60,163 nt of DNA from positions 1-60,163 of the forward strand of contig CAXKVV010000188.1 in NCBI GenBank assembly GCA_964058805.1. The letters are read 5' to 3'. Position 1 is the first letter of the stretch. Each line of letters begins with the position of its first letter. The notes below the pieces were generated by a model that saw only the letters and a list, made by a program, of their open reading frames with translations, searched no databases and was not told where the DNA came from. A program made the translations under genes and the position numbers. This DNA comes from Schoenoplectus triqueter (lineage: Eukaryota; Streptophyta; Magnoliopsida; Poales; Cyperaceae). This document shows positions 35,201-47,956 of the stretch, piece by piece.

Positions 35201-37096
35201 GGCTAACTGAACAGGATCATCAAGTATCGAATTGACAAAAAGAAGAGATTCAAGCTCCAACAATAAGGAAAATAAAAAAAATCTTATTATTCTACTGATC
35301 CACAAACCTCTCTTGAAATACAATTAAGCGCCTTCCAATTCACAAGAACTGAGCTGTCTTTGATGGTATCGAATCTACCTAGCCTTAACTACAGTAAGAA
35401 TCTAATCTCTCTTTTACTGGTAATTGCCACAATTTTTACTAATTCTTTGCTCTCAGGAGGGGGAGTGGTTATGTGCTGCCTTTTCACTCTCCCCTTTCTT
35501 GATTGTCCAACAGGGTTTTTATAGGGCTCAATTGGAGATCAATTGCAACTCAATTTGTGTTTCTTCCTTCCCACGGATTGATGACATGACAAACTCTCAT
35601 CCCTTCATCCATCAATTGAACGGTGTAGATTGATTTAATTTGTGTTTGTTGTGGTTGAATGTTGAGGTTTGGATTGCAATCATGGCACTGTGATCACAAC
35701 TCAAATCTTCTCTACTCCTTCTAAAAAAAACAAGTGAAATCAGTCCTTTTACTGATTTTTGGTTCTGTGCACCCATCTCATTGAGGAAATTATGCAAATA
35801 GTAACTAATTGATACCAGCAACGGTCCTAACTGAATCGTGGGGCCCACCTCAACTCCTCTGAACTACCAATTCATTTGATCATTCTCCAAATTGCCCAAT
35901 TGAACTCCATGCCCGATTTCTTTCCCCTTGAGTGCGAGTGATTTACAGTGCACTAAACCAAAAATAAATTATTCTAGAATGTTCTCCTCGCCGAGAGCTT
36001 TCCAACGGTATATAATTTGTAAAATTCCGTCGCCGTTTGACCCTTTTCCCGATTTCTATTTGATTCTGTTGAAGATATTCGAACCAGCAGAAAGGAATTC
36101 GCAACAGAGCAGAAGAAGGAGAGTTTTCTGTCTTGTGGGGCCCCTTGTCAGTGGGAGAAATGAGAGAGGGAGATTGTGTGGTTCGGGTGGACTAGGTGCA
36201 CGTGAACCGGGCCCGCACGTCATATTTAATGAGAAACAACTGTTGTGCACCAAGTTTACACAAATTTCCTTTCTTTCAAACTCTCTCTTCAGCGCCATAT
36301 AGATGTTCTTTTGTCTTGTGTCCCCAACTTTCACCCAGTGAAGCATGGTCCCCAAGTTGCACCCAAAAGAACCATTGATTAAATCTCAGCCTTCAGATTG
36401 CTTTGATTTTCTTCTCCAATTTATTTTTAATAGATCCCTTTATCCAAAAATCATGAAAATTTCACCAAAATTCTCTAAATTCATGATGATCATCCTTGTA
36501 ATTTTTAATTCCATTTTTACCCCTGCCTCTTTGAATTAAAAATTCTTTTGTCAAGAAAACCCTGTTTCTTCCTCTGAATTAATCCCAGATTTCTATCGTA
36601 GCTCAGTGTCTCTGCCAAATATCTCTCCCTTGCAGAAACCACCCTAATTAAACACAAATTAGACTTGTATTGATATTTATTAGGGTTTGATTTGATCAAC
36701 AGTTGATTACTTGTCAACAATTGATACAAATTCAGACTCGATCAGATGGTTGCTCTCAGCTTTGGCATCTGATCAGTCTTGTGAAATTATCTTCCAATCC
36801 CTTAACATGAGGGTGATTTGGTCAAAGAGCTGACTACTTATCAGTAATTGACACACATCAAAGCATGATTAGGTGGTTGCTCCCAGCTTTGGCACCTGAT
36901 CAGCCTTGAAAGCAAAATCACATTGAGATCTCTTGTGATTGATTGTATCAAAATACTGGCTTAGCATTGACACTATTCCTTGTTGTATAGGGATTGCATT
37001 GGTTCAGCTCATAGGGTTTGCTTTGAAAATTAATATCTAGGGTTTGATCTTGGCTTTTCTCTTATATTTCTTCCTTCGACCTTTCAGGGGTAAACA
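32210..37096. mobile_element. Solo LTR (copy C) of the same long-LTR family
   Basis: It begins TGTGCGACCC and ends GGGGTAAACA. The five bases on each side are TATAT, a possible target duplication, though inside a TA-rich site. Length is 4,887 bp. Reverse-complemented, it matches copy A from its GC-rich end (8593 leftward) to the other end at 1723, including the hairpin arrays (32,520-33,480). It has a second tandem copy of one hairpin block (about 32,513-32,752 and 32,760-33,000) that copy A lacks, and it lacks two hairpins of copy A (8210-8276). No internal region remains, as expected after recombination between two LTRs. Small ORFs inside are not supported as genes. Confidence 0.85.
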
Positions 37097-37680
37097 TATA
37101 TATATTTGTATGAGTTGGTAAATTAGATTTACTGCTTTGATATAAAATGTGTTTTATCATAGACGTAAAGTTACTCCTATTGGATAGATAGTAGTTATTA
37201 TCTGTGATGCAACATAACTGCTTACGATGTTAAGCATATTCACAAACCCGAAAAATTAAGTAATATACCCTACCTACTCTGTCCTCCACATATCATTGTT
37301 CATTAGCAGATGTGACCTACTCAGTAGGCGTCACATTTTACCTTTGGTTGTCGAGGGTTATGTCCGACATAATGAATCAAATAGAGTGATGTTACTTACC
37401 AATGATTTCCAAAATAGTTTTGGGCTTTGAGCAAAGTTTAGTTAAAACATATGATTTTTAACGAAATCAAGAATCACATAGAGATGTGATTAGCAAAGAG
37501 TTGCTTACCTAAGATAATTAATAAATAAGTTATTCAACGATAGCTTGATTATCAGTGAAAATAGAGATCTTGGTTCTAACTATAAACGGAAATAGAATAA
37601 ATTTATAGTGAGAGTTTTATTTGAAATAAGACATTACATGAACAAAACTAAAAATCTTTACATTTTAAATGTTGTAGCAC

Positions 37681-38660
37681 ATGACTAAAGAAACTCTTTC
37701 TCATACGTTCCTTATGCTCACAATCATACTGAGGTGTGAGAAACTTGAGTACGTCCTTAACACACCAATCCCTACGCAGCCTGCAATAGGCTGCACAGCA
37801 AAAGAAGTCACCAGGTACAACAAGCACAAAGAAGATGAGTTTGATGTACTAAGTTTCTTGGTCAAGAAATTTAAGTTGACTAAATCTCTTCTAAGTCATA
37901 AGATGACTGAGGACAGCTCTCTTGACACTCACATGCTTCGTATGATGAGCGATGTTGAAAAGTTGGAGAAGCTTAACAGTCCGTTTAGCAAAGAGTTTAC
38001 TACGGATGTTATCCTGAACTCTCTCTCCCTCCCAGCTATTCTAATTTCATAAAAAAATATCATATGCTGGGAATGGACAAGAGCTTGTAGGAGCTCTAAG
38101 AGATGTTGAGGATCGCTGATGGGGACATGAAGAAGAGTTTCTCTATCCTCGTGATCCAAGAAGGTGCGAGAAAGATTAAAAAGATGAAACGCAAAGCGAC
38201 TCCCAAATTGGCACCTAAGTACAAGGAAAAAGGGAAGATGGTTCCTAATCAGAACACTCCCAAGGCAAAAGCCTCTTCTACCTCTGACTGCTTTATTGTC
38301 AAAGTAAGGGTCATTGGAAGATGAACTGCCCTAAGTATTTGGAGATGTAAGGATGAGAAAGGTTTCCAAGACTTCAATCTCAGGTATTTTTGTTGTTGAA
38401 GTTAATGTTGTTATCTCTATTCATGATTGGGTATTGGATACTGGATCATGTGTTCATATTTGTTCAAATATGTAGGCACTAAAGAATAGAAGAAAACTAC
38501 ACAACAAGAAAGTACAACTTCGAGTTGGAAACGGAGCACAAGTTGCAGCCGTAACAGTCGAAAGTATATAGTTATATTTGTCTAGCGGGCTTATAATGGA
38601 ACTTGAAAATGTATATTTTGTTCCAAGTATTTCCAAAAACATCATTTCAATCTCATGTTA
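37681..38660 (+). pseudogene. Copia gag and protease remnant
   Basis: From ATG 37,681 a reading frame of 123 codons gives YVLNTPIPTQP, then THMLRMMSDVEKLEKLNSPF and ILNSLSLP, typical of plant Copia gag (UBN2 family). After a stop, 38,103-38,324 continues gag (KKMKRKATPKLAPKYKEKGK). A degraded zinc knuckle follows (GHWKMNCPKYLEM near 38,310-38,348). Further on, WVLDTGSCVHIC (about 38,427-38,465) is the protease active-site region, and ELENVYFVPSISKNIISIS (38,598-38,655) is the pre-integrase segment. Stops and shifts make it non-functional. Integrase, reverse transcriptase and RNase H are absent, since sequence similarity stops near 38,660. Confidence 0.85.
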
Positions 38661-39410
38661 ATTATACTTATTTGTTAGTTTATTCTTACTTTCTATGAAT
38701 TACTTTTGTAATTGAATTAATTGTGCCTAAATTGAATTCCATTTGTATTAGTAATCTATTTAGGAATAAAAATCCTAAGTTGCATAGATTCATAAATTAA
38801 ATAAATCTTAGAACAACACATGATTTGAGAGAATCGATTAGGTTTCTAATCTAAATCTAATGGTACTCTGATCCAAAAACGGTATTTAGACCTAGATGAA
38901 GAACTTAACTGTGAAGTATAGGCTAAATGAGATTTTCTAAACTTTCAGAGTAATTAATTAGATGTACTTAATTATGAACAATTAATTTTTGATATGTTTA
39001 CAATTATCAAAACTTAACGAGTTTTAATTAGGAACAACGAAGTACTTAATCGTGAAATTTACCTTAATTTAAGTACGATACTAAATCCTAACCAGAAAAT
39101 TAGTACTTATGAATAGTAACCCTCACTAAATTAAGAATAAACTTATGAATAGTATGATTAATCCACAGATAGATAGTGATACCGAAACTCTAGATTCTCT
39201 TTACCCTTGATAAACTCTTAATTCTATTCAGATAATATTTAGTTTATGTTTTGATTAGTTTAGATAAAAAAACTTCAGATTTTTAGTGCTAGCTTAGGGA
39301 ATTTGTCAATATTGATGATAAACTAGTCTTTGTGGGATCGATACCTATTTACTATACGGTAGGTCGTGTGCTTGCGGCTGTCCATGTTTTAGTATTAAAT
39401 AAATTTTATT
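38661..39410 (+). mobile_element. Dispersed repeat family R2, copy 1
   Basis: It matches 46,600-46,990 through CATTTGTATTAGTAATC, GCATAGATTCATAA, AGGTTTCTAA and CTTAACTGTGAAG. It continues to GTGGGATCGATACCTATTTA and GTGTGCTTGCGGCTG (39,338-39,380), a phrase common in plant LTR elements. Boundaries are approximate and no coding part is attached. Confidence 0.6.
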
Positions 39411-40200
39411 AGTTTGAAAATATCACAATAACTATCATTTGAGAGACTCATTTTATAACAAATACATCATTATATATATATGACAATTAGGATTTTGTGA
39501 CCAATTATATAATATTTTCAAATATTTGTTTATGTGAAATATTCTAATATTATCTAATAACAAATACTTCTTTTGTTACATATTTTTTATCATTTTATAT
39601 ATACTTTCATATCGGGGCGAAGCTCTGATATGCAGGTCTAGTAATTATAATTTAGAGTGGGAATATCGTGACAATCATTTATTTTGAGAAATTTAACAAT
39701 TATTTTCATATAAATTTATGAAAATATCTTAAAAATAAGAATTTTATAAATATATTCTAAAGATTACGAATTAATTATGTTTTAAATTTTATATGATTTA
39801 AATATTTCACAAAAAGACTATCAAAATTATATAAAAATTTTAACTGTTCAAAATTAATGATTTTTGATGAAATCCTCAAATGACATTCAAATTTCATAAA
39901 ATTTGAAACACAATCAATTTATCAGTTCAAGGATTTTTTTTGTGATATTTATTTATTAATTTATATGATATTAGTTATAAAATTTGTGAAAATAAATGAT
40001 TATTAAGGAATTCTCACTCTTATTTTAGTATTCATGTTCTCCACATTGCTTGTTTGACATCATTGATTCCATTTGAAATACTAAAATAATGCAATTGGAT
40101 AAAAATATTTATTAACAATGTGATGTTTTTTTTAAAGGTCTAGTATTAAAGTCAAGCGCAATAAATAAGCAATAAAATAAAAGAGAAGAGAGAAAGAACA
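39411..40200. other. AT-rich intergenic DNA
   Basis: I see no gene or named repeat in this stretch. It separates two inverted copies of repeat family R2. Confidence 0.5.
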
Positions 40201-40224
40201 CGTGATTGTTGTGATATTTTTAAA

Positions 40225-40560
40225 CTAATAAAATTAACCTAATACACACAAGAGGAAGCCGCAAGCGCACGACCTACCGTGTAGTATTTAGGTGTCGATC
40301 CCACGGAGACTGATTTAACTACCGATATAGACAATTTCTTTAAGCTAGACTGTAAAATCTGAAAAGGTTTCTAAACTAAATAATTTTCTAGAATTAAAAG
40401 TAAACTAAACTAAGTTTGGATTACTTCAAGGTTAAGAGAGTCTAGGGTTTCAGCATCACCATCCACTTGAGTTTAAATCGTACTATTTTTGTATTTTAAT
40501 GCTAATTTATGAGGGTTACCATCTGATTTAGTAGCAAGTTCCTAGTTAGGGTTTGGCACA
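40225..40560 (-). mobile_element. Repeat family R2, copy 2 (inverted)
   Basis: The text GCCGCAAGCGCACGACCTAC followed by GTCGATCCCACGGAGAC is the reverse complement of the 39,338-39,380 region of copy 1. The two copies face each other across about 0.8 kb. Confidence 0.6.
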
Positions 40561-40692
40561 GTATTTCAATTAGGGCAAACTTCATGGTTAAGTTTGTTAA
40601 ACCATAAAATTTAATTAAGCAATAATAATAATTAAGAGGATAATTAGAATAATTTAGCACAAATTAACAAATAACACAACCAACAATTAAAA

Positions 40693-40722
<30 letters not shown>
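40693..40722 (+). repeat. (TA)n microsatellite
   Basis: An uninterrupted TA dinucleotide run of about 30 bases. Confidence 0.9.
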
Positions 40723-40727
<5 letters not shown>

Positions 40728-40729
40728 TA

Positions 40730-43090
40730 ACATTAGATAATAATAATTTTTCTAATTAATCATGACTTAGGTAAATTAGTAGATGAAAACTCAATTCTAA
40801 ATAAATTAAAATAATTAGACTAATAACTAACTAAATAAAAATAAATATAATCAGAATACTTTTAAATGATTTCTGGATTTAACCCTATTGTGATTGAACG
40901 AAGAAATGAATGAAATACAATAACAAAACCAATTTAACGAGCCAATTAACAAGAACTTAATGATTAATAGTTACCATTTAATTTCCCCCAAACGTTGACA
41001 GTTAAGACAAACAATGAGAAAAATCATGATGCTAATCAAATTCTAATCTAAAAATCACCAACCAATAATACATTGAAAGGTAAAGTTGCCACACTAAAGC
41101 CGTAGTTAATGGCCACATTTGATTCCAGATCCAACTCTCCCTCTCTCTCTCAATTAATGCCATTTAATGTTCTCTCTCTCTTCTCTCCCTCCTGTCCCTC
41201 ACTACTGCCGCCCGATCTTCCCTTTTTCTTTTCTCTCTCTCTTTCCTCTGTCTCCCTCGTTGTTCGCCCGCACCCCTTTGCAAATCCCTTTTCTCCTTCT
41301 ACACGGTTCCATCGCGCTCTCTCTCTGGACTCATTTTTCTTCCTAACCCACACCTTCGATCCCATCACCCCTCTTTTTCCCCCCTGGCGCGCTAGTCCCG
41401 ACTTACCTACCCTGACGACTCGAGTGGCTCTCACTGCTCTTTGACCCCTCTCTGCACCCGAGGTAGTACCAACCGCCCTCGTCAGCCGTTGACAAGGGGT
41501 GTACCCTCCACCCCTAAACTGCCTATAAAGACAGTAACCTTCCCCCTCTCTGGTTCATTTCTGACTCTGAAATTTTCAAAGTTTTCACTCTATATTCCCC
41601 CTCTCCCCACCTTCCTGGTCCTTTTTTGTAACTCTGTGGACTTGGTTGCATTCTTGGCCTCGTTGGGGAAGGGACTAGGTGATTGGTGGTGTTGTGACCT
41701 CTTTGAACGAGCTCTGGCCCCTCTGCTCACCCTTTTTGTGACTTCCTCTTGCGTCGTTGCTCTCCTTTCTAATACTAGTAAAAAAAGAACCTTGGCCTAA
41801 CACTCTTATTATTCTCTGTGCTGGGGAGATACTTGTGACTTGAATTAGTTAGTGCTGGATCTCTGTCCTGGCTAATTTGAGTTGTTACTGATCTTTACTG
41901 GGTTGTGGCTTAGGCTGTGTGTGTGTCTTGCTTATATATTTGGCTCTAAACTCTGATCTGACAATAGACTGGTACTTCCATTATGATTCAATTGGTTGGC
42001 TCTGTGGCCTGATTCTGGTATGCCCCTTTGGTTTTGGCCTTGTTACTATTCTAGTCCTTAGTACACTAGGGCCAGTGGGTACTGGTGATGTGAGGGTTGT
42101 GATGGATGGTTGGTATGTTAAATGTTTGCCCTTGCTGGTTGTAAACTGTTTGGTTTGGTTGTTCAATTGATTAGACATACACTATTGGGCTGATTTTTGG
42201 TGACCTGATTTTTGTCTATCCCTCTCCGGTTCTGTCCTGCCTATCCGGCCTCTGATGGCTTGTGCCTGGGCCTTAACCTCTTGTAGCTCTCAAGTGAGGC
42301 CCTCGTACACTAGTACCAATAAGTACCAGTGAAGCGACTTTTAAATAGTGTCGAATATTGATGGATAACAACTAAATGATCAGATGGATAATAGATAAAT
42401 GATCAAATATTAGTAGATAATAGTCAAATCGTATCTTTATCTGCTAATATTTTTTAAATACAAATATAAATATAAATTAAATAATTTTTATTATTTTTGA
42501 ATCGAATCGCAAATAAAATTAAATAATTTACTATTTATTTACGCCTTATTTAAAACGCGTCGATGATATTTTTCACAATATATAAATAAACAATATCCTG
42601 TAAAGGCAATTCATGTGGACCAAAATCCTTTGGAAAAACGCACATAGCCTATACGTCAGTGAAAGAATCTGACATAAGTTATGGTATTTGTGTGTGTCAG
42701 ATCAATTATCATTTGGGAAACGACTTCGTGACAATTGAGAGAAGCAACTAGAATTTTCAAAGAATAGCTCACCTCAGGTGCTATGCAACGCGCCCTTTCT
42801 TGTGATCTATTTATGTCACACTAGCTCTATCAACTACAGTAGATCCTCAATCAACTACTCGTCTGACTACAGCTTGTTCAGTTTGCAAGCAACCTTCTCC
42901 GATGAGTGAGCTCCTTCTCCGACGAAAAGGCCAGGATTATTCGACTAAAGTAATACGTCATAAGCTTATGCTGCTTCCGGCGAGTTCCCCAATTCCGTCA
43001 GCTTTACTTCGCCTATTCTCCTCATGTGAGGTAACCTCTCTTCTAAAGCATATGCTCCGCTGAAAGGAGCACCCTGGGAACTCCTCCTTC
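40730..43090. other. Intergenic DNA with pyrimidine-rich block
   Basis: From 41,135 to 41,440 the top strand is CT-rich, opening frames on both strands that I do not trust. Near 42,340-42,470 short phrases (GATGGATAA, GATCAAATATTAGTAGATAA) repeat. No gene could be supported. Confidence 0.4.
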
Positions 43091-43097
43091 CTCATCC

Positions 43098-43560
43098 TTG
43101 CTGAAAGCAAAGAACCACAACCCTGGCCGTCAAATTCAAATAGTAGACTTGAATACTAGTAAAAAGGAATCTAAAAATATCACCATGTCATTATCAAGAA
43201 CCGACTTTCCAATATTTGATGGTTCAGACCCATGTGACTGGCTTATGAAGAGCCAATATTATTTCGGGCTTTATCAGGTTAATGAACAATTCAAAACCAA
43301 GTTGGCCTTCCTTAACTTCACGGGTAGAGCTAGCCAATGGTATAGGGGAAGATGACTCAGAATCAAGTGGCCTTGCTCTTTCACAAGCCATTTTGCCACG
43401 GGTATACCGAATCAGAAATCTTCAACCCAGAAGGGCGTGCAGTGCAGGAGGGATCTGGCCACCCCTATGGAAGCTCCTTTCGTCACTACACTATAATATT
43501 CCATGCCAGTGCAAGCAAGGAATCACTAACGGATGAATGGGAAATTTGAGCCGCTATATA
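43098..43560 (+). pseudogene. Ty3/gypsy gag remnant
   Basis: An 85-codon frame (43,098-43,355) contains DFPIFDGSDPCDWLMKSQYY, QFKTKLAFLNF and ASQWYRG, matching the start of plant Ty3/gypsy gag (FDGxDPxxWL...GxAxxWY). The usual continuation (W...F...L..RF) follows only in shifted frames (IKWPCSFTSHFATGI). No zinc knuckle, protease or polymerase was found nearby. Confidence 0.75.
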
Positions 43561-43879
43561 ACGAAAAAAATACGAATGTTAGGAAGTTCTATCTATAAAG
43601 TACGAGAGCCACCTTTTCTCTGCAAATTCCCTTGCTTGATTCTTCGAGGATTTTTGGCTCTAAACCTCAACTTTGACTGAAAAGCATGTGGAATTTAGAG
43701 TGTCGGCAGATCTCTCGACTCTTCAATTGCAGCGACAATATACTGGTACTGGCAAACGGTTTCCTATTCCACTTTTTGATCGGAGATATCTGGTCCGCAT
43801 CTGATTCACAATCTCGATTACCTTCGAGAAAGACTTATATGGTTAGCCTATAGTAATGGCGGACAATCCCGTTACTAAA

Positions 43880-44050
43880 ATAAACATATTCATATGAATA
43901 TAGAATTATATGAATATAGAAGATATATGATATAAAATAATGTTATAAAATTAATAAGGATTATCACTATGAATAGTGATAACTCTTATCGATTTTATAA
44001 CATTACTTTATGTCATATATCTTCTATATTTATATAAATATAGTTACCCT
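43880..44050. mobile_element. Near-perfect palindromic MITE (about 165 bp)
   Basis: One arm (ATAGAAGATATATGATATAA followed by AATAATGTTATAAAAT) pairs with the other (ATTTTATAACATTACTTTAT followed by GTCATATATCTTCTATA). The centre, TTATCACTATGAATAGTGATAA, is itself a hairpin. No coding capacity. Confidence 0.8.
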
Positions 44051-45230
44051 TTAGCAAATCTCATTGAAAAAAAAAATTCATTTCAGCACTTCTCCTGCAG
44101 CGATCCATCCTCTCAGACGTAAAAATGAATCAAAAGCAAGCGGACTGGCTAGCAGTGAAGACAAATTTTTACATAAGTGATGTCAATTAATATTATATAA
44201 ATAATTATTAATTACATAAAATTATTTATATTTTACGATACTAATAATAATTTTAAATTCAAAGTGAATATAAATTCATATTAAAAATTTATTTCTCATG
44301 AGTTTAAAAAATTAATGGGATCAATAGTAGAAAACTAAAATAAATTTTACTGGGTTCAAATTAATATTAAAATGATAAATATTATTATAAATATATCATA
44401 TTTTCATAAATCATATAATAAATTTATAAATTTCAGTGGTCAAATTGACACCACATTTGTGAGAGTGGCTCCGCCACTGAAACCGGCATCTTCCCCTCTA
44501 ATGATCAAGGCTCCAATACGACCGGAGAATTTCTTCTAAATATGTTTTATCATCAAAATTTACTATTAAAATTTATTTCATACTTATTAAAAAAAAACTC
44601 GAGCCCTTCGGAGAATGAGATTTGAGATCGAGAGCTGATACATACACACTACAATCAATATTAAAATTTATACAAACCTATGACTGATGTTGAATAAGTT
44701 ATTATTTATATTAATGATGTTATTATATAATTGATTATATATTATTATTATTATTATTATTATTTTAAAATGAGTTATTATTAAAGATATCTAAATAAAA
44801 TAATATAAGTACAATATAAGTATGATAAAATTATTTATTGAAGAAATAAATGTTGTCTACTCATGTAAATATAATAAAATCATCAATATAATAATTTATT
44901 TAATAGTCAGTATCGAGTTTCTTTTGTGATAACATTTTTCATAACATTTAGCTTTGCAATAACGCCATTTAATTGATTTTTTGTCCTTTGCTAGACCATT
45001 TAACATCTGTGTAAATAAATAAGTTATCCTATGTTATTGTAAATAATTCTCAAAATTATATAAAATTATATTTACTCATTTACAAAATAATCACATAAGA
45101 GTTCATTTGATATATAGATATAAAACATGAGCAGAAAAATATATATGAAGATCTTAAAAAAAGGTTAGGTTAGAATTGTAAGAAATAAAGGTAACTAGAA
45201 AATTTTGAGATTAAACCCGTCAAAATAAAG
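44051..45230. other. AT-rich intergenic DNA
   Basis: This holds an (ATT)n run at 44,733-44,763 and the phrase GAGAGTGGCTCCGCCACTG near 44,460, which may mark the edge of an unclassified transposon. No gene was found. Confidence 0.45.
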
Positions 45231-45590
45231 GCAATATGTCCTAACCGTTGTAACAAAATAAATTAATCATATACAAATTTTATTCAAATAGCTCGAGAAT
45301 ATTTTCACTACATAATCGTTACAACATATCTCACATCTGTTGTAACGGCTAACCTCGAGACAAAATTTAGCCTCTAACCGTTATAATATATCCCGATATC
45401 CGTTGTAACGAAATAAATCATTTGTGTACAAATTTTATTCAAAAATCTTTAGTGAAATTCGCTCTTACATTCGTTATAACAGATCTTTTATTTATTGCAA
45501 TGGCTAACCTCACTAGGGTTAAAATTGCCTAACAATTATAATGGTTAGCTAACCGTTGCAATGGATATGTGTGATTTCTCACCAATTTTG
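45230..45590. repeat. Subterminal-type repeats (CCGTTGTAAC)
   Basis: The motif CCGTTGTAAC or close variants (CCGTTATAAT, CCGTTGCAAT, TCGTTACAAC) occurs at least eight times in about 350 bp, in both orientations. The phrase CAAATTTTATTCAAA is also repeated. Such clusters mark the subterminal regions of some plant DNA transposons. Confidence 0.6.
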
Positions 45591-46599
45591 ATGCATCTCT
45601 ATATATACATATTTATTTCTCTCCAATCCTAACATTTTTGATAGCCTAGTCCATTCTATACCTAGTTGTCACTTACCTAAGAGCAAAATCTTCGGATCTA
45701 TTGTGACTTAATCTGAAGATTATTTTGCAATACTTCTATTGGAGTGAGATAAACTAGTTTTTTGTTTGTTTATTTGTGAGACTTATGTCTTCACTTTTTC
45801 TTTTTTAAGTTGGTCGATGGATGTCTGTTTACTTGGTATAAAGGACTGGAGATTCACAATTATAAGAATTATTTGTTCTAATGGCTCAACGCAATTGACT
45901 GTTAATGATTGCGGGTTCCGAAGACTTAGACTCGTTATAGCCAAATTCTATTACATCACTGATAAGCCAAAATCACACATATATTTTGATAGGACTTGGT
46001 ATCTAAAACTATATCATTTTACCCTTTTATACACTTTTTAGTTCAATTAGTTGATTATAGTTTAGATATTGCACAAAGTTTGAGATACTGCCATGGTTTC
46101 TTTGATTTTAGGACTTTTGGAGCATTTTGGAAATATTTGGATGAAAATGGAGTAAGTTAGGCGCAACTTGAACAACTGCATGAACCTTTTGACCCAAAAA
46201 GTTATCTTTTCGGGTCGAAAAGAACTCTCTGCCAAGAAATCACGTGAACTTTTTTGGTTAAAATCTTTTCTTTTCGGACCGTACAGAGTAGTTATTTTTC
46301 TCCTGAAAGCGTCCCTTCACCCCAGAAGGCTCCTGATTCGATTTTAAATAGTAGAGAACGTCTCCAAAAGGCCATAACCGCCCTAGGACAGATCTGAGAA
46401 GAGAGTTTGAGTTTCTTTGAGAGATTTGGAGAGAGAAGAAGGCAGAAGAAGAGAAAACAAAAATTGGGTGTAACTCTTATTCTCTTGATGATTTCCCTTC
46501 TGTTTTTCCTTGCTTTTATCTGTGATTCTTTCTCTTCTATGGAAGAGTAGTCATTTTTCGAGGGTTTAGGCATGTAACTTGAAATTTAAAGTTTAATCG
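45591..46599. other. Unassigned sequence preceding R2 copy 3
   Basis: No gene is supported. The last part (46,390-46,590, purine-rich then GAAGAGTAGTCATTTTTCGA) resembles a retroelement leader running into repeat R2. Confidence 0.35.
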
Positions 46600-46990
46600 T
46601 GCTTGTTGTTGTTTTAATTGCTTTATTTTATGAATTGCTTTTGTGATTGTATTACTGTGCATTGATTGAATTGTTGTACGTTTGTATTAGTAATCCGTTT
46701 GAGATTAAAAACCCTAAATAGCATAGATTCATAACCTGCAAACGATATTAGAATTGCACATGCAACTTAGAGAATTGTTTAGGTTTCTAACCAAAATCTG
46801 ACAGTTCTCCGACCTTCAAAAGCGGTATCTAACTCTAGGTGATGGACATAACTGTGAAGTCTAGGTTAGTTGGGACTTTTCTGAACATTTAGAATATTAA
46901 TTAGATGGACCTAACTGTGAATAATTAAATTTTGAAAGATTTAGGTTTACCAAAACTTAACGGGTTTTAATTAGAAAGAACGATGGACTT
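46600..46990 (+). mobile_element. Repeat family R2, copy 3, interrupted
   Basis: It matches 38,690-39,060 in the same order and then stops abruptly at GATGGACTT, where TGTCACACCCC begins. This suggests that the next repeat inserted here. Confidence 0.6.
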
Positions 46991-47900
46991 TGTCACACCC
47001 CAGAATAATTAAATCGGATTAGGGGTGCTTAATCCCGCCACGTACACACGACGAGATGTGCGTACGAAAGGCTAAATGAATAAAATAAGATAAATCTCAC
47101 AATAAATAAAATAATAATAATAATATAAAACAATAACAGTCCAGAATATACAGAAAAATATAATGTCAGACATTGGCGGGGCTAACTCCATCGAAATGGG
47201 TAGCAAAATCTCTCAAATAAAGCCCAAAGAAAGAAACCAAAAACCCGATGCCCAATAAGTCCTAATCATCTACCCGCCTCACTGTGCTAATGCGGCGAAA
47301 CACCTCTGATATCACGCAGGACTGCACCTAGCACTCTCATCCACACTCAATCCCGCATCTGAAATACCTGGATCCCACAACCACCGTGGAAACGTGAGTA
47401 ATTTAAAAATTACTCAGTACGGATTTAGATCCAGCCTTAAGATTTGATCTTCTTTCCTAGACTGGACCCAAATATCAATACTGTATTTTAAATGCATTGT
47501 ATTAAATATGTATAAATATAATAATATTTTATACACGTTTGAGAAAAACACCTCTATGGATGACATGAAATGATAAATAAACCCGAAATAGAAAATCTGT
47601 GGAAATACTAATATAATATAGAATATAAGGTACGAAAATTCAGACACCCGAATATATATAACCCAGTTGCATATCATCAGTCCATCCACAAGCGGGCACG
47701 TGATCGGGCCCTAGACTTGTGACTTACCTAAGCGGGCACGCATTCGGACCCAACTTACAAACTTAGGATTTTCAAGTAAGCAGGCGCCAATGCCCTGAAT
47801 ACCCTGAGAAAATTTGGCCTCCCGGAGCGATATCGCCCTAGGAGAGTGACGGCTACAAGAGCACGTACTCGGTATTCTGAATCTGATGATCCACCTCACA

Positions 47901-47956
<56 letters not shown>

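Larger units (their letters stand above)
31365..37200 (+). repeat. About 135-bp leader repeats, interrupted by two insertions
   Basis: Units carry GTATGAGYTGGTAAATTNGA, TCATAGACRYAAAGYTACTC and TATTGGATAGATAGTAGTTA. Each boundary has a hairpin, ATATACGTGA paired with TCACGTATAT across CTGAT. Units are seen at 31,365-31,500, 31,500-31,640, 32,070-32,205 and 37,103-37,200. A MITE (31,665-32,044) and a solo LTR (32,210-37,096) each interrupt a TA run between units. Confidence 0.82.

Noticed and set aside
41109..41444. Possible proline/serine-rich protein in the CT-rich block
   Set aside because: Equally long frames open on the other strand; the composition explains both and no motif is seen.
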